Origin: Lineus longissimus
Taxonomy: Eukaryota; Nemertea; Pilidiophora; Heteronemertea; Lineidae
Direction: 5' to 3'
Length of the DNA stretch: 64,000 nt
Assembly (NCBI RefSeq): GCF_910592395.1
Contig: NC_088312.1
Location: 6,696,001-6,760,000, forward strand
Positions within the stretch are counted from its first letter, which is position 1. Each line of letters starts with the position of its first letter. Under the pieces are notes generated by a model. The model saw only the letters and a program-made list of their open reading frames with translations. It was not told the origin of the DNA and searched no databases. The position numbers were made by a program, and so were the translations under genes. Of the stretch, positions 36,371 to 45,599 are shown piece by piece.

Positions 36371-39300
36371 CAGACGGACGCCACTGAACAACTTATTTGA
36401 CAAGCTCGGCTGACTTAGTCAGCTGAGCTAAAAAGGGCTCGATCAGATTGCACATGGATGATACAAAGTCAAGGCGATTTTTCTAACTACTTGGGTTCTT
36501 CATGCACACAAACCGTTGACTCGGATGAGATATTAGATAATTTGGACAAAGAAAAACATCATTGACATCTGACTCACCGTTTTTCAGTGTCCTGAACACT
36601 TTCAAATAAGTCTTCCTTCTAGAATGGCAAAAAGTGAATATTCATAAGCTCGGAGCATCTACTTCCAAAAGAAAAGAATAATCTACTTGCAGAAACCGGA
36701 GTCACTTTTTAGCTCACCTCTTAGCAGAGGTGAGCTTATCCCATACCGTGGCGTCCGTCGTCCGTCGTCGTCGTCGTCGTCGTCGTCGTCCGTCGTCGTC
36801 CGTCGTCCGTTAGCAGGGCACGTTTCGTAACTGTTAGAGCTATTGAGTTGAAACTTGGTACACATGTACCCTTATGTAATGACACCTTGGAGACCAAGTT
36901 TCGGTCCGATTCGTTTCATGGTTTGGCCACCAGGGGGCCAAACGTTAAAAGTGAAAATATGCAATATCTCCCTTAATAGTAGTCGGGAAATTTTGAAAAA
37001 AATATGGTAGGTACTTCTAGCAAAGGTGCATCATATATCGTCCGGGTTTTTGATTTGACCTCCTTTTCAAGGTCACAGAGGTCAAATGGTGTAAATTGGT
37101 CGTTAGGATGTAACGATGGCACGTTTCTAAACTGCAATGACTATTGATACCAAATTTGGTACACATTTACCCCTTAGTCAGGTGATCTCAGGGACCGAAG
37201 TTTGGTCCAATATGATTCACCACTTGACCACCAGGGGGCAAAGTCCAAAAACCTTAAAAATGGGATTATTCCTTAACTTCTTGCCCCATTGCCACCAATT
37301 TGATATCATGGGTACATCTAACCACCATACAGTATATGTCACACAGGTTTTTAATTTCACCTTCTTGTCAAGGTCACAGAGGTCAAATGGCGTAAATTCG
37401 CCGTCAGGCCGTAACTATGGCACGTTTCTTAACTGCAATGACTATTGATCACAAATTAAGTACACATGTACCCCTTGGTCAGGTGATCTCAGGTACCGAA
37501 GTTTGGTGCGATCTGATTTGCCGTTTGGCCTCCAGGGAGGGGGCCAAATCCTAAATTCTTCAAAAAACCCATTATTCCTAGTAATGACTTGCCCGATTGG
37601 CACTAATTTTATATCATAGGTACATCTAATTCTAACAACCATTCAATGTGTCACCCGGGTCTTCTTTGATTTGACCTACTTTTCAAGGTCACAGAGGTCG
37701 AATGTACTGTAAATTGGCCATTTTGGGGAAATTGTAATTGCTTGGACCTACATCAAACCTAACACTACATGACACAATACCATGCTCTTTATCCATCTTT
37801 CCTCCACATGAGGTGAGCACAATGGCCCTGGCCATTTCATTTTAGTTTCATGACAAGGCAAAGTCCCCGGAAGGCCATGATGCCACTTGCACTGATGATG
37901 ATTATGAAGAATATATCAACAATAAACAATAAACAAGAACATAGTTCTAAATGACAGAAATGGTAAAAAATTGAGACGGGAGGTAAATTAATGGACAATT
38001 AAACAATTGGAAATGCTTCCATCAATCTTCCTACACACTCAAATAGTAAACAAGGTGAATTAAAATTAGGATTTCTGCCCGGGACAGGTACTACGGGAAT
38101 AGGATGGTCTTCAGCAGAGGCGTATCTAGAAGAGGGAGGGCCTCTGTGGGGCACCTCTTGACACCACTAAGACATGAGAAATTAACTTTAATGTGATTGG
38201 CTTTGACCTTACACTTCTTTGATTGCCCACACTCTGTTTACTAGTTTAATCAAAACCTACCTTCACTTCTCCTGTCATTTCACTACTTGGAATCGGTTCA
38301 GAGATTGGCACAGGGTTCTCATATGCTCCGCTGTTCCCCAGCAAAGATTGGTCTACTACATCATCCATCACACCACTGGGCAACATCAATGAACTCTTAC
38401 TGTCGTCTGCCACAGACAATGGGAAGTAAACATCACTTGCTGCATTCAATAACGTCTCGGCCTCCTCATCCTCCTCAGCATCTTGTGCTGAGACAGGAGT
38501 CCATGTTTTAGAAAAAACTTTCTTATTTCGGGATTCTGAAGACGCTGAAGGTGAAATGACTGAAAACTGGAATGGTTCCTGTGGTAAATTTGACGCATCA
38601 GAAACCAGAGATGGGGTCATTCTAATGTCTGGATCAAGTTTCTCACGCTTAATAGGTGGCTCAAAGCCAGTGATTTGGTCGTCCGAGTCAATGTTTTCTT
38701 GAGTATTATCGTTGTCGGGCACTGGCGAGTGTGCGTGATCAACCACTGCATCTGTGGCAGATATTTCAAAAGATGTTTTCTGAAAGAAAACATTTTCACT
38801 AGATTTAGAAATCACTTTACCAAAATAACTGAAGCAATCTATGATTAATGAGACACAAAAATGAAATCAGGCTTTATCTGTACCTGTGACGTTGGTTTGC
38901 CCTGTCATGTTCGAATTACATCCCCATCTGAAATTCTTGACAATCAAGCAACATGCTAAAAGTTGTGATAACTTACATTTGATCCAGTCTTTCTCTTGGA
39001 GATTTCAGCCTCAAGCTTTTGCCTCAGCTCAGCATTTTCCATTCCCAATTTCGTCACCTGACTTTGAAACTTCTTCACCAGACTGTTCTGAATTGCCAAC
39101 TGGTCCACGTATATCTTAGATTGTGTTGCATGATGATCTGCATCTTGCTTGCTCAGCAATAGCTGTGTGTTTCTACACTGAAGCTCTTTCTTTGACTGTT
39201 CAAATAGTTCTCTATTGCTGTCTAACTCGGACTGCATATACTGGAACTTCTTTTCTATCTCCTTCACCTCACACTTTGCTTCGTTTAAAAGTCTCTCTTT

Positions 39301-39582
39301 TGATAGACATTGTTCTTGCAACTGTACCACCTGCCACGCTTGTATATTGGCTGCTTCAATCATGGGCTTAAATTCCTCCAACTGCTTCTTCTGTATTTCA
39401 ATTTCCTTTTCCGCCAGCTCCAGAGCATTTTCTTTCAGTGTGAGTTGCGCCTGATAATTGGTGATGAAACGAAACAAATCAGACCAGGCTTTTGAAAGAA
39501 CTGACCCCTTATTCTGAAGGTCTACCTGCATGTTTTGAAACTGGCTTTCTTTTTCCTGAAATTCTGGCAACAGCAACGACAT
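31669..39582 (-). CDS. Coiled-coil / C2H2 zinc-finger protein, 12 fingers, ~901 aa
   Basis: Minus-strand exons: 39616-38977 (ATG 39582-39580), 38779-38261, 36618-36578, 34509-34108, 33761-33554, 32962-32901, 32536-31669. Coding lengths 606+519+41+402+208+62+868 = 2706 nt, all junctions in phase. Residues 1-202 are mostly coiled coil; 203-375 are acidic/Ser-rich with a PPIKREKLDP sumoylation-type site (245-248) and DVYFPL (318-323). A 41-nt exon (KEDLFESVQDTEKR) leads into three fingers (CDLCG, CPICD, CNLCD), then two C2HC-ended fingers (CEGCG, CGRCE), a 62-nt linker exon, and seven fingers (CKYCG to CEHCG) in the last exon. It is probably a nuclear DNA-binding factor. It is a head-to-head paralogue of the gene at 41053-45555. 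The donor of the 33761 exon is uncertain: GAG|GTGATG keeps frame, a stronger AAG|GTAAAT at 33507 does not. Confidence 0.78.
34733..36434. mobile_element. Interspersed element (~1.7 kb) with AAGAGGCCCAAGGGCCT start
   Basis: The left end ACAAGAGGCCCAAGGGCCTG contains the perfect palindrome AGGCCC-AA-GGGCCT, followed by GCGCTCAGCTGAG. The right end, GCTGACTTAGTCAGCTGAGC followed by TAAAAA, is preceded by a GGAT microsatellite (36341-36380). These paired ends are typical of non-coding repeats abundant in bivalves and related phyla (general knowledge, not searched). It lies in the intron between the 41-nt exon and the first finger exon of the minus gene. No transposase frame was seen inside. Confidence 0.6.
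36341..36380. repeat. GGAT/GGAC microsatellite
   Basis: Runs of GGATGGATGGATGGATGGA with GGAC variants near the right end of the 1.7-kb element. Confidence 0.75.
36578..36618 (-). CDS. 41-nt micro-exon of the 12-finger gene
   Basis: Bounded on the minus strand by TTTTTGCCATTCTAG and CG|GTGAGT. It is open in phase 0-to-2 (KEDLFESVQDTEKR) and is the piece needed to connect the phase-0 end of exon 38779-38261 to the phase-2 start of exon 34509-34108. It is stranded between two interspersed elements. Included in the gene model above. Confidence 0.6.
36757..36812. repeat. CGT/CCGT microsatellite
   Basis: Repeated CGTCGTCGTCGT interspersed with CCGTCGT. On the minus strand it would read as poly-Asp, but it lies in an intronic element. 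Confidence 0.8.
36927..36938 (+). promoter_or_regulatory. CTCF-like core in repeat unit 1
   Basis: CCACCAGGGGGC matches the bilaterian CTCF core consensus. The same 12-mer recurs at 37228-37239, exactly 301 bp later; unit 3 has a disrupted version near 37530. Binding is not demonstrated. Confidence 0.35.
37228..37239 (+). promoter_or_regulatory. CTCF-like core in repeat unit 2
   Basis: Identical CCACCAGGGGGC, same orientation as the copy in unit 1. The match is carried by the repeat unit, so it may reflect repeat ancestry rather than selection. Confidence 0.35.
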
Positions 39583-39616
39583 TGTTGTATCATTTGACTT
39601 GTCAATATCAATCAAC

Positions 39617-41044
39617 CTACAAAAGATAAGAGTAAAGTAAGTCTATGTCTATTACTATTATCTTTCTTTCTTGCTTAAGGGTATTTTCATTTTACCAACT
39701 CGATCTGGCTAATTGGCTCCAGACAACATCGTACAAAACTAACAGAGTAAATCTTCAATTTTGTCAATGAGCTTCCTTGGCTATATCAATTATCATCAGT
39801 TCCCTCTGGGATTAGATAAGGCCATATGCTACGGATAAAAATTGAGATTGAGGATTTAGGGCATAATATATAGGCTAGGCACGGTGCAACTCAACTGCAG
39901 CTAGAGCTAGGTCATGATGATCAGATGACAGGTCAGATGTCAGATGTGATCCTTTTTAGCCCCATAGTAGTAGTACTAGCCTAGCCTAGTTTATATCTTT
40001 AGTTTTACACTGATTATGCCCATTAAAACAGAATGACTTCCAGTAGTCAAAACACTTCTTCCTTGTCAGTTTACCTAACACTATCATCATCCTACAGTAT
40101 AGAATATTTTGCTAGAACAATCAAACCAAGCCAACAACTATTTTATTTTGGCTTCACAGACCGGAAGAATGGTGGCGCCCCCTGGAAAACTGACACTAAA
40201 TTGGGGTTTCGGAAATGACACAAATATTGACACTCAATTCCCATTTATTTGTGCAGATTACAAAAACTAGGTTGCATTAAATCTATAATCATACATACAA
40301 TAGTTCATTTATTGCAATTCTGAATGGTAGTTCTTCTGAAAATGTCTGATAAAACAACCTTCAATTACCATTCTCCTTTCCTCCTACCATTTCTGATTAT
40401 CATTCGACGCGACGGCAGATTGAGATTGCGCCTTCTGAAATTGAGATATTGACAGACATAGATACATAAAATCTCGAAAGAAAGAGGATAGTTGCAATCT
40501 ATTACGTATTAAACGTGATTTTTTTAAGTTTAGTGCTGAATGTACGTATAACTACTGGTGAATCTTTGTGTACTTTTTCATCCGACAATCAATCAATGAA
40601 TCCTGCAGTGGGTAGTGTGTTCGAAGTCACAACCTATCTATTTTCGGACTTGCCCTCCCCATAATTCATTTTGGTAGACTAGAGTACGCGCTATCAACCG
40701 AGTCCAAGAAATCATATTTGGAACGAATTTACAATCCCCGATCACACCCCAAAAAAAGGTCATCGGTTGACTAACCAAGCACCACACTGTTCAATGGATT
40801 TATAGTTGAATGCGATCAAACTACATCATTTCCGATCGGGGATTCTAAAGTTTAGCCTCATATTTTTTCAAAGATTAGGAAACTTAAAAAGTACAAAAAA
40901 AAGGAAAAAAATATCCATGGTCGTTTTATTGAGTGCTTAGATTCACTGCCACTGCCAGGCCTGATCCTGTGAGGTAGGCCTACAAAAAAGCGACTAGATG
41001 TTTCAAAATTCCAATACTGTTATTACCTTTACTTTCAATTTCAG
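39617..41044. other. Shared upstream region of the divergent paralogue pair
   Basis: Both flanking coding exons begin at splice acceptors (TTTTGTAG before 39616 on the minus strand; TTTCAATTTCAG ending at 41044 on the plus strand). At least one non-coding first exon for each gene, and a bidirectional promoter, should therefore lie in these 1.4 kb. I could not assign those exons. No repeats of note. Confidence 0.45.
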
Positions 41045-41052
41045 ATTGAGAA

Positions 41053-44000
41053 ATGGCAGAGCTAGAAGAAGCGGAAGTGGTGATGTCGCCACCGACAAAA
41101 TCACCAAGTAATAAAGTTCAAGACCTCCAGGCCAAGGGGGATGTGCTTGCTAAAGCGTGGATGGACCTGTTTAGTTCTGTGACCGAGTACCAGGCTGAAC
41201 TGGCCCTGAAAGAAAGCTTGTTGGACATTGCCGAGATGGAAATAGCCACACGAAAGAAACAGCAAGAGGAAATGAGGACTGTGATCGAGGGCGGCGATGA
41301 GGCTGTGGCAAAACTACAAAATGAAATGGCAGCTAAAGAAACAGAACGTCTGCAAATGCAATTGGAACTCAAAACAAAAGAACAGTTACTTGAGAGCGTG
41401 CAGTCAGATCTCAAGAATAGTAAACAATCAAATGAGACGTTGCAGAGCGATGTGGCAGCAAAGGAGAGACAACTCCAGCATATACAATTAGAACTCAATT
41501 CAAAAGAACAATTGCTTCAAAGTGTGCAGTCTGATCTGAAGAATTGTAAACTATTGAATGAAAAATTCAACCAGAAGAAGTCGGAATTGATGGGGAGTCA
41601 AACAGAAATTGCATCCCTGAAATCAGATTTAATAATGAAGAACAGTTTGTATACAAAGTTGTCAGAGGAACATGAGGAGCTCAAGCATGATTTGGACATA
41701 CAAGTGAAAACTGTGGAATTGGAGAGAAAATCTTTAGAAATGGAACGGAAAGCTCATGACATGACTAAAAGAAGTCTTGTGTATGCAAGTGGAAATGTGA
41801 GTGAATTGACTGTCTCTGGTAACATTGCTGTGTTGATGTTGCTGGCCTCAAAATTCGTGTAAAAAGGACACAGCTATTTTGTGCTCGTAAGAGGTGCTTT
41901 GCTAGTTTTGTGAAAAATGGCACACTAAATGGAAATTTGTTGAGATAATTAATGTTCCTTTTTAAAAGAAGTCAATGGGGTGTTTTTGAGTATGGGTTTG
42001 GTGTCGTACTCATAAAGCTAAAGTGCATCAGTATTTGACAGTATTGATTGTTCACAAGCTGTTTCAGTTAAGGGGGCCTTATAACGAGTAGACCTTTGGT
42101 CCTTGATTCAGAGAATTGTACAACATAGTACATTTTATGTCGCAATTATATTTGGTGAATATCCTATAATTATAATTTAAAATCTTTTTCAGAGAAGTCC
42201 AAGTGCTCCCCTTAAGGTGAAAACTGATGATTCTAATGATCATGAAGATGGAATGGACAATGGAATGGATGATGAAGATGGCAACGTGGTTTCAGATGTT
42301 GCTTCTCCTTCAACTTCTCCTGAGAAACCAATGCGGGTTTCAAAGCGTAAAAAGAATCCATCTGCTAGAGTTATAGCGCCAAAGCCAGATGCATCGCCTA
42401 AGACTGTCCGATTTGTCGTCCGCAAAGGTGGAAAGGGAAATATCGTCTCCCTTGCTTCAAGTTCAAGTCCAGGGTCCTCTACAGAGCCCATGGTAACACA
42501 GCCATCCCAAACCACTTCGACTGATACACCTGCATCGACGAGTGAAGTCTATTTCCCATTAACTCTGAGTGTCACTAGCAGTGCTGGTGGTGGCGATGTG
42601 GAAGATATGGTTCTTGTGAATGAGGCTGCTACTTCTGAATCTGCACCAGGAACACCCATGGGAGGGCCGCCCACAAAAAAATCAATGGTAAGTTTATATC
42701 AAGCGCACATTGTTTTCAATGTAAAGCTAGTCATCTTTTGCAGATCAACTCGGTACATGTAAGTATGTGTAAGGTCTATGTTATCCATGGACATTGCACT
42801 GCAAGGGCTGTGTGGTGGTCATGAGGTGATACTTTCTTCATGTTGAGAACTAAAGTTAAAAAACATTCGGCATTGTGACCTACTAAGAAAATGATTATCA
42901 CGGGGAGTCTGTGCCTGAGATGTTGAGACCGTATCTGACATACAAGATAGAGATGTGATACCCAGAAGTATGCGTGTGTCGGGAATTAAGGACTCGAAGT
43001 CACTTGCCCTATAGCTGGGATCAGCTGCAGCCAATGTGCTCCGGATATGCCTTCTAAATTAGCATTATCTTCAAGAAATTCAGTGGGAATTCAGGGTTCA
43101 GCAAAGTATTCTGTGATGACAACATGATAAGGACAGAGACAATACGATACATTTTGGTTACCATATGGACTTCAAACTTGCTGTCATGGATGGGAACAAG
43201 ATGTTTCAACATGTTCACCACATCCATATTCCGAACTATCATGACCTGATTGGTATTCTAACTTGTTTACAGATCAGAGCAAGGCGGGATCTTCGCGATC
43301 CGGGTAGCACCAGGGATGCATGGACTGCTGCCGATATGACTATGGCAATCAACGACGTTCAAAATGGAGTCCTGAATTTAAGACAAGCTGCACGACAATA
43401 CAATCTTCCAAAAACGACGCTAGCTGATAGGGTCAAGGGAAGAATCAAATCATTTGTGAACCCGCCGGACACGACTTCAGTGGAACTCTCTCGTGAAGAT
43501 GAACTGAAAATTCATGACTATATCATCCAACAGGAAAAAATAGGTCATGTGGTGACAAAAACGCGAGTGCAAGAGTACGCTTCAAGACTTGTTGCTGACA
43601 TGGGAAGAACAGGCACATATGATTTTGGAGATGAATGGTATCGCTCCCTGTTCTTGAGAGTGCGGCACTCTGGAGCTTGGAAAAGTAGGAGAAAGAGGAT
43701 AAAAAAGGAGATGTTTGACTGTTGATATTTAACAGTGTTGTACTAGGACTGTGACTGTTCAATGCATAAGTGTTGTGCAAACAAAATTCTTTGGCAGGAT
43801 GTTCATATTTTGACACAATTTAGACTTCATTTCAGTTTTGACAAGCTTGGTAGCAAAATCTGTCCTGGTGCTCTATAAAACTATCACCAGCTCCAGGAAT
43901 CTGTACTGTTTTTTTTTTAATTGTTGGCGAAGAGTTACAACCAGTAAACAATATTTTAAGGGTACCCTTAGGACAAAACTCCAGGTCAAAGGTACAAGTA

Positions 44001-45555
44001 GATGTCTCACAGGTTCTCCTCTGTTTATCATGATTTTTGATGTTGTTGTAGTTTAGTTTAGTAGTTTACTTTATTCGAGGATACATGTACACAGCAATAG
44101 AAAACATACATGTAACATAATCGATACATTAAATAAACTTTTAAAAATATGCATTGGTAAATACATACACCACTGGTAACCATATAGGTCATAATGGCAC
44201 CAAGAAAGAAGGACGGCAGAACGGATATTCAAGATGATGACGACATGCGCATCAGCTAGGTGGGTCGGCAATTAAAGCAAAGACAAAAGCTGACGAAGGT
44301 ACACATGTCGTCAACATCCAGACTGTCCATTCTGTCTACATAAAATTTCTCTAAATGGGTCTTAAAAGATCTTTTTTTTACTTCTGACTTCAAGAGGTTA
44401 AAAGTTCTGTAACTTTGGAATTCTAATAAAATAAGATGCTCCGAACGTTTCGGAATGAAATCTCGTCGGCCCAAGTCGTAAACCGTCCCTTGTTGTTTTC
44501 GGACGTATTAACCGCGGTCTTGTAATTTGGGTCTCGAAGTCAAATGATACAATGTATAGTTTTTGTTCTAATTGGGTTTTGTGTATGCAGTGTTACTCAC
44601 TTCACAGTTTTCCACGTTGAACTCATTCTTTGTATCACAGCATTAAAAAGGTCCTGGTCCTGCCCTGAGACGATCATGCCATCGCTCTGTTGGCCTACGG
44701 TGTTCGTATTCACTGGTGGTCCAGGAGAATCGAAATGCACTTCACAGTGCCATAGCGCAATTGTTATGCATAAAAATTTGCTTCAATAATACTTGGTATT
44801 AGTGGTATTTTTATATCTGTCTATAAAACGGCAATGATGAAAGACATATTCTGTACATATTATAATATACGCTGTTGGAAGTTTTCAAATTCAATTACAA
44901 ATTTTAAAAGAACGGCGTAGGCCTTTAGCATTTTATCTGGGTGATCTTCTCTTGATTGAGACAACACATTGTATATGTTGACTTTTGTCAAATATAGAAA
45001 GATAAGTTTCTCAAAATGAACATGTTTCATTTCTTACAGATAGATGATCAGATTTTTATACTTGAAGAAAGCAGTCTGAGTCGACCAAAACTTACAAGGA
45101 ATTTTCCTCCAAAGAAGTGTCCTGTTTGCAAAGAAATGATCACGTCAAAATTCCAGCAGCATGTTCGGGAACATGGCGTCGCACGTCCTTTCAAATGTCC
45201 AGATTGTCCGCAAGAGTACAAGAACGAGAACGGCCGGGATCTTCATCATCGCATCAAACATCAAGGATTGCCACGCAAACCTCCGCATTTATCCCTGGGA
45301 AAACTGTGCCCAGTTTGTAATAAAGTCGTGAAGAGGTTCGAGCTGCATATGAGGAGACACATGGGCGACACATCTCATGATTGTCCAATTTGCCAAAGGG
45401 GATTTTATAACGCTGGCGAATGTCGGAATCATATGAAGAGGACGCATACATCGAGTATCGTTGGGAAAAACATTTGTACCAACTTAAAGTGTGGAAAAAC
45501 CTTTCGGTTTAAATCTGATTATAGACAGCACATTGCAACATGTGCCAAGTATTGA
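41053..45555 (+). CDS. Coiled-coil / C2H2 zinc-finger protein, 5-finger isoform (~584 aa)
   Basis: Exons 41053-41796 (ATG nine bases after an acceptor; donor AAT|GTGAGT), 42193-42687 (ATG|GTAAGT) and 45040-45555 (stop 45553-45555). All junctions are phase 0: 744+495+516 = 1755 nt. Residues 24-74 align with the minus-strand paralogue (31 of 51 identical by eye, including the KAW..DLF core). Residues ~45-240 are coiled coil with a 42-residue internal duplication. Residues 249-413 are disordered, with a basic KRKK nuclear-localisation-like patch (299-302) and EVYFPL (366-371). The last exon has five fingers; the first and third are short (CPVCKEMITSKFQQHVREH type) and the last is C2HC-like. Probable nuclear DNA-binding regulator. 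The alternative 3' exon is listed separately. Confidence 0.75.
41329..41580 (+). repeat. 126-bp (42-codon) tandem duplication within the coiled coil
   Basis: Unit 1 starts GCAGCTAAAGAAACAGAACG at 41329 and unit 2 starts GCAGCAAAGGAGAGACAACT at 41455, exactly 126 bp apart. Both encode AAKE....QLEL..KEQLL.SVQSDLKN-type helices (residues 93-134 and 135-176). Forty-two residues are six heptads, so the duplication preserves coiled-coil register. Confidence 0.85.
43273..43725 (+). CDS. Alternative 3' exon: pipsqueak/CENP-B-type helix-turn-helix
   Basis: The acceptor CTTGTTTACAG ends at 43272; the exon is phase 0 and runs 150 codons to its own TGA (43723-43725). Joined to exon 42193-42687 it gives a ~563-aa isoform. 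Exon residues ~11-56 fit a pipsqueak HTH: W..ADM..AI..VQNGVLNLRQAARQYNLPKTTLADRVKGR. Residues ~70-130 resemble the second, CENP-B/Tc5-type HTH of pogo-family transposases (EDELKIHDYIIQQEKIGHVV..FGDEWYRSLFLR). No phase-0 donor of quality was found in it, so it probably cannot also splice to the finger exon at 45040. A poly(A) signal AATAAA lies at 44132-44137. It is likely a domesticated transposase DNA-binding domain. Confidence 0.7.
   Translation: MRARRDLRDPGSTRDAWTAADMTMAINDVQNGVLNLRQAARQYNLPKTTLADRVKGRIKSFVNPPDTTSVELSREDELKIHDYIIQQEKIGHVVTKTRVQEYASRLVADMGRTGTYDFGDEWYRSLFLRVRHSGAWKSRRKRIKKEMFDC
44132..44137 (+). promoter_or_regulatory. Poly(A) signal for the helix-turn-helix isoform
   Basis: AATAAA 407 bp after the TGA of exon 43273-43725 and 900 bp before the zinc-finger exon, consistent with a separate transcript end. 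Confidence 0.4.
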
Positions 45556-45578
45556 ACAAAATATCGAGAAGAACGCTG

Positions 45579-45584
45579 ATTAAA
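45579..45584 (+). promoter_or_regulatory. Possible poly(A) signal for the zinc-finger isoform
   Basis: ATTAAA 24 bp after the stop at 45555. It is very close to the stop, so a later signal may be used instead. Confidence 0.25.
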
Positions 45585-45599
45585 TGTTTTTGTAATGCT

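Larger units (their letters stand above)
36706..37844. mobile_element. Interspersed element with three ~301-bp tandem units
   Basis: The left end TTTTTAGCTCACCTC then TTAGCAGAGGTGAGCTTATC includes a 10-bp perfect inverted repeat (36711-36720 / 36727-36736). A (CGT)n tract follows (36757-36812). Three units begin with GGCACGTTTC at 36817, 37118 and 37419, an exact 301-bp spacing. Each contains TTGGTACACAT-like, CAGGTGATCTCAGG-like, CACCAGGGGGC and CAAGGTCACAGAGGTC landmarks. The right end is AGGTGAGCACAATGGCCCTG and GCCATTTCATTTT. It sits in an intron of the minus zinc-finger gene and appears to have no coding capacity. Confidence 0.72.

Noticed and set aside
36683-36865. Minus-strand ORF with a poly-Asp run
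   Set aside because: The Asp run is the translation of the CGT microsatellite inside a mobile element.
39123-39495. Plus-strand ORFs opposite the minus coiled-coil exon
   Set aside because: Ser/Phe/Cys-rich reverse-strand translations of a Glu/Lys/Gln-rich coiled coil; shadows.
43165-43272. In-frame ATG upstream of the HTH exon as its start
   Set aside because: These bases precede a good acceptor (TTGTTTACAG) and look intronic; phase supports splicing from 42687. An internal promoter cannot be fully excluded.
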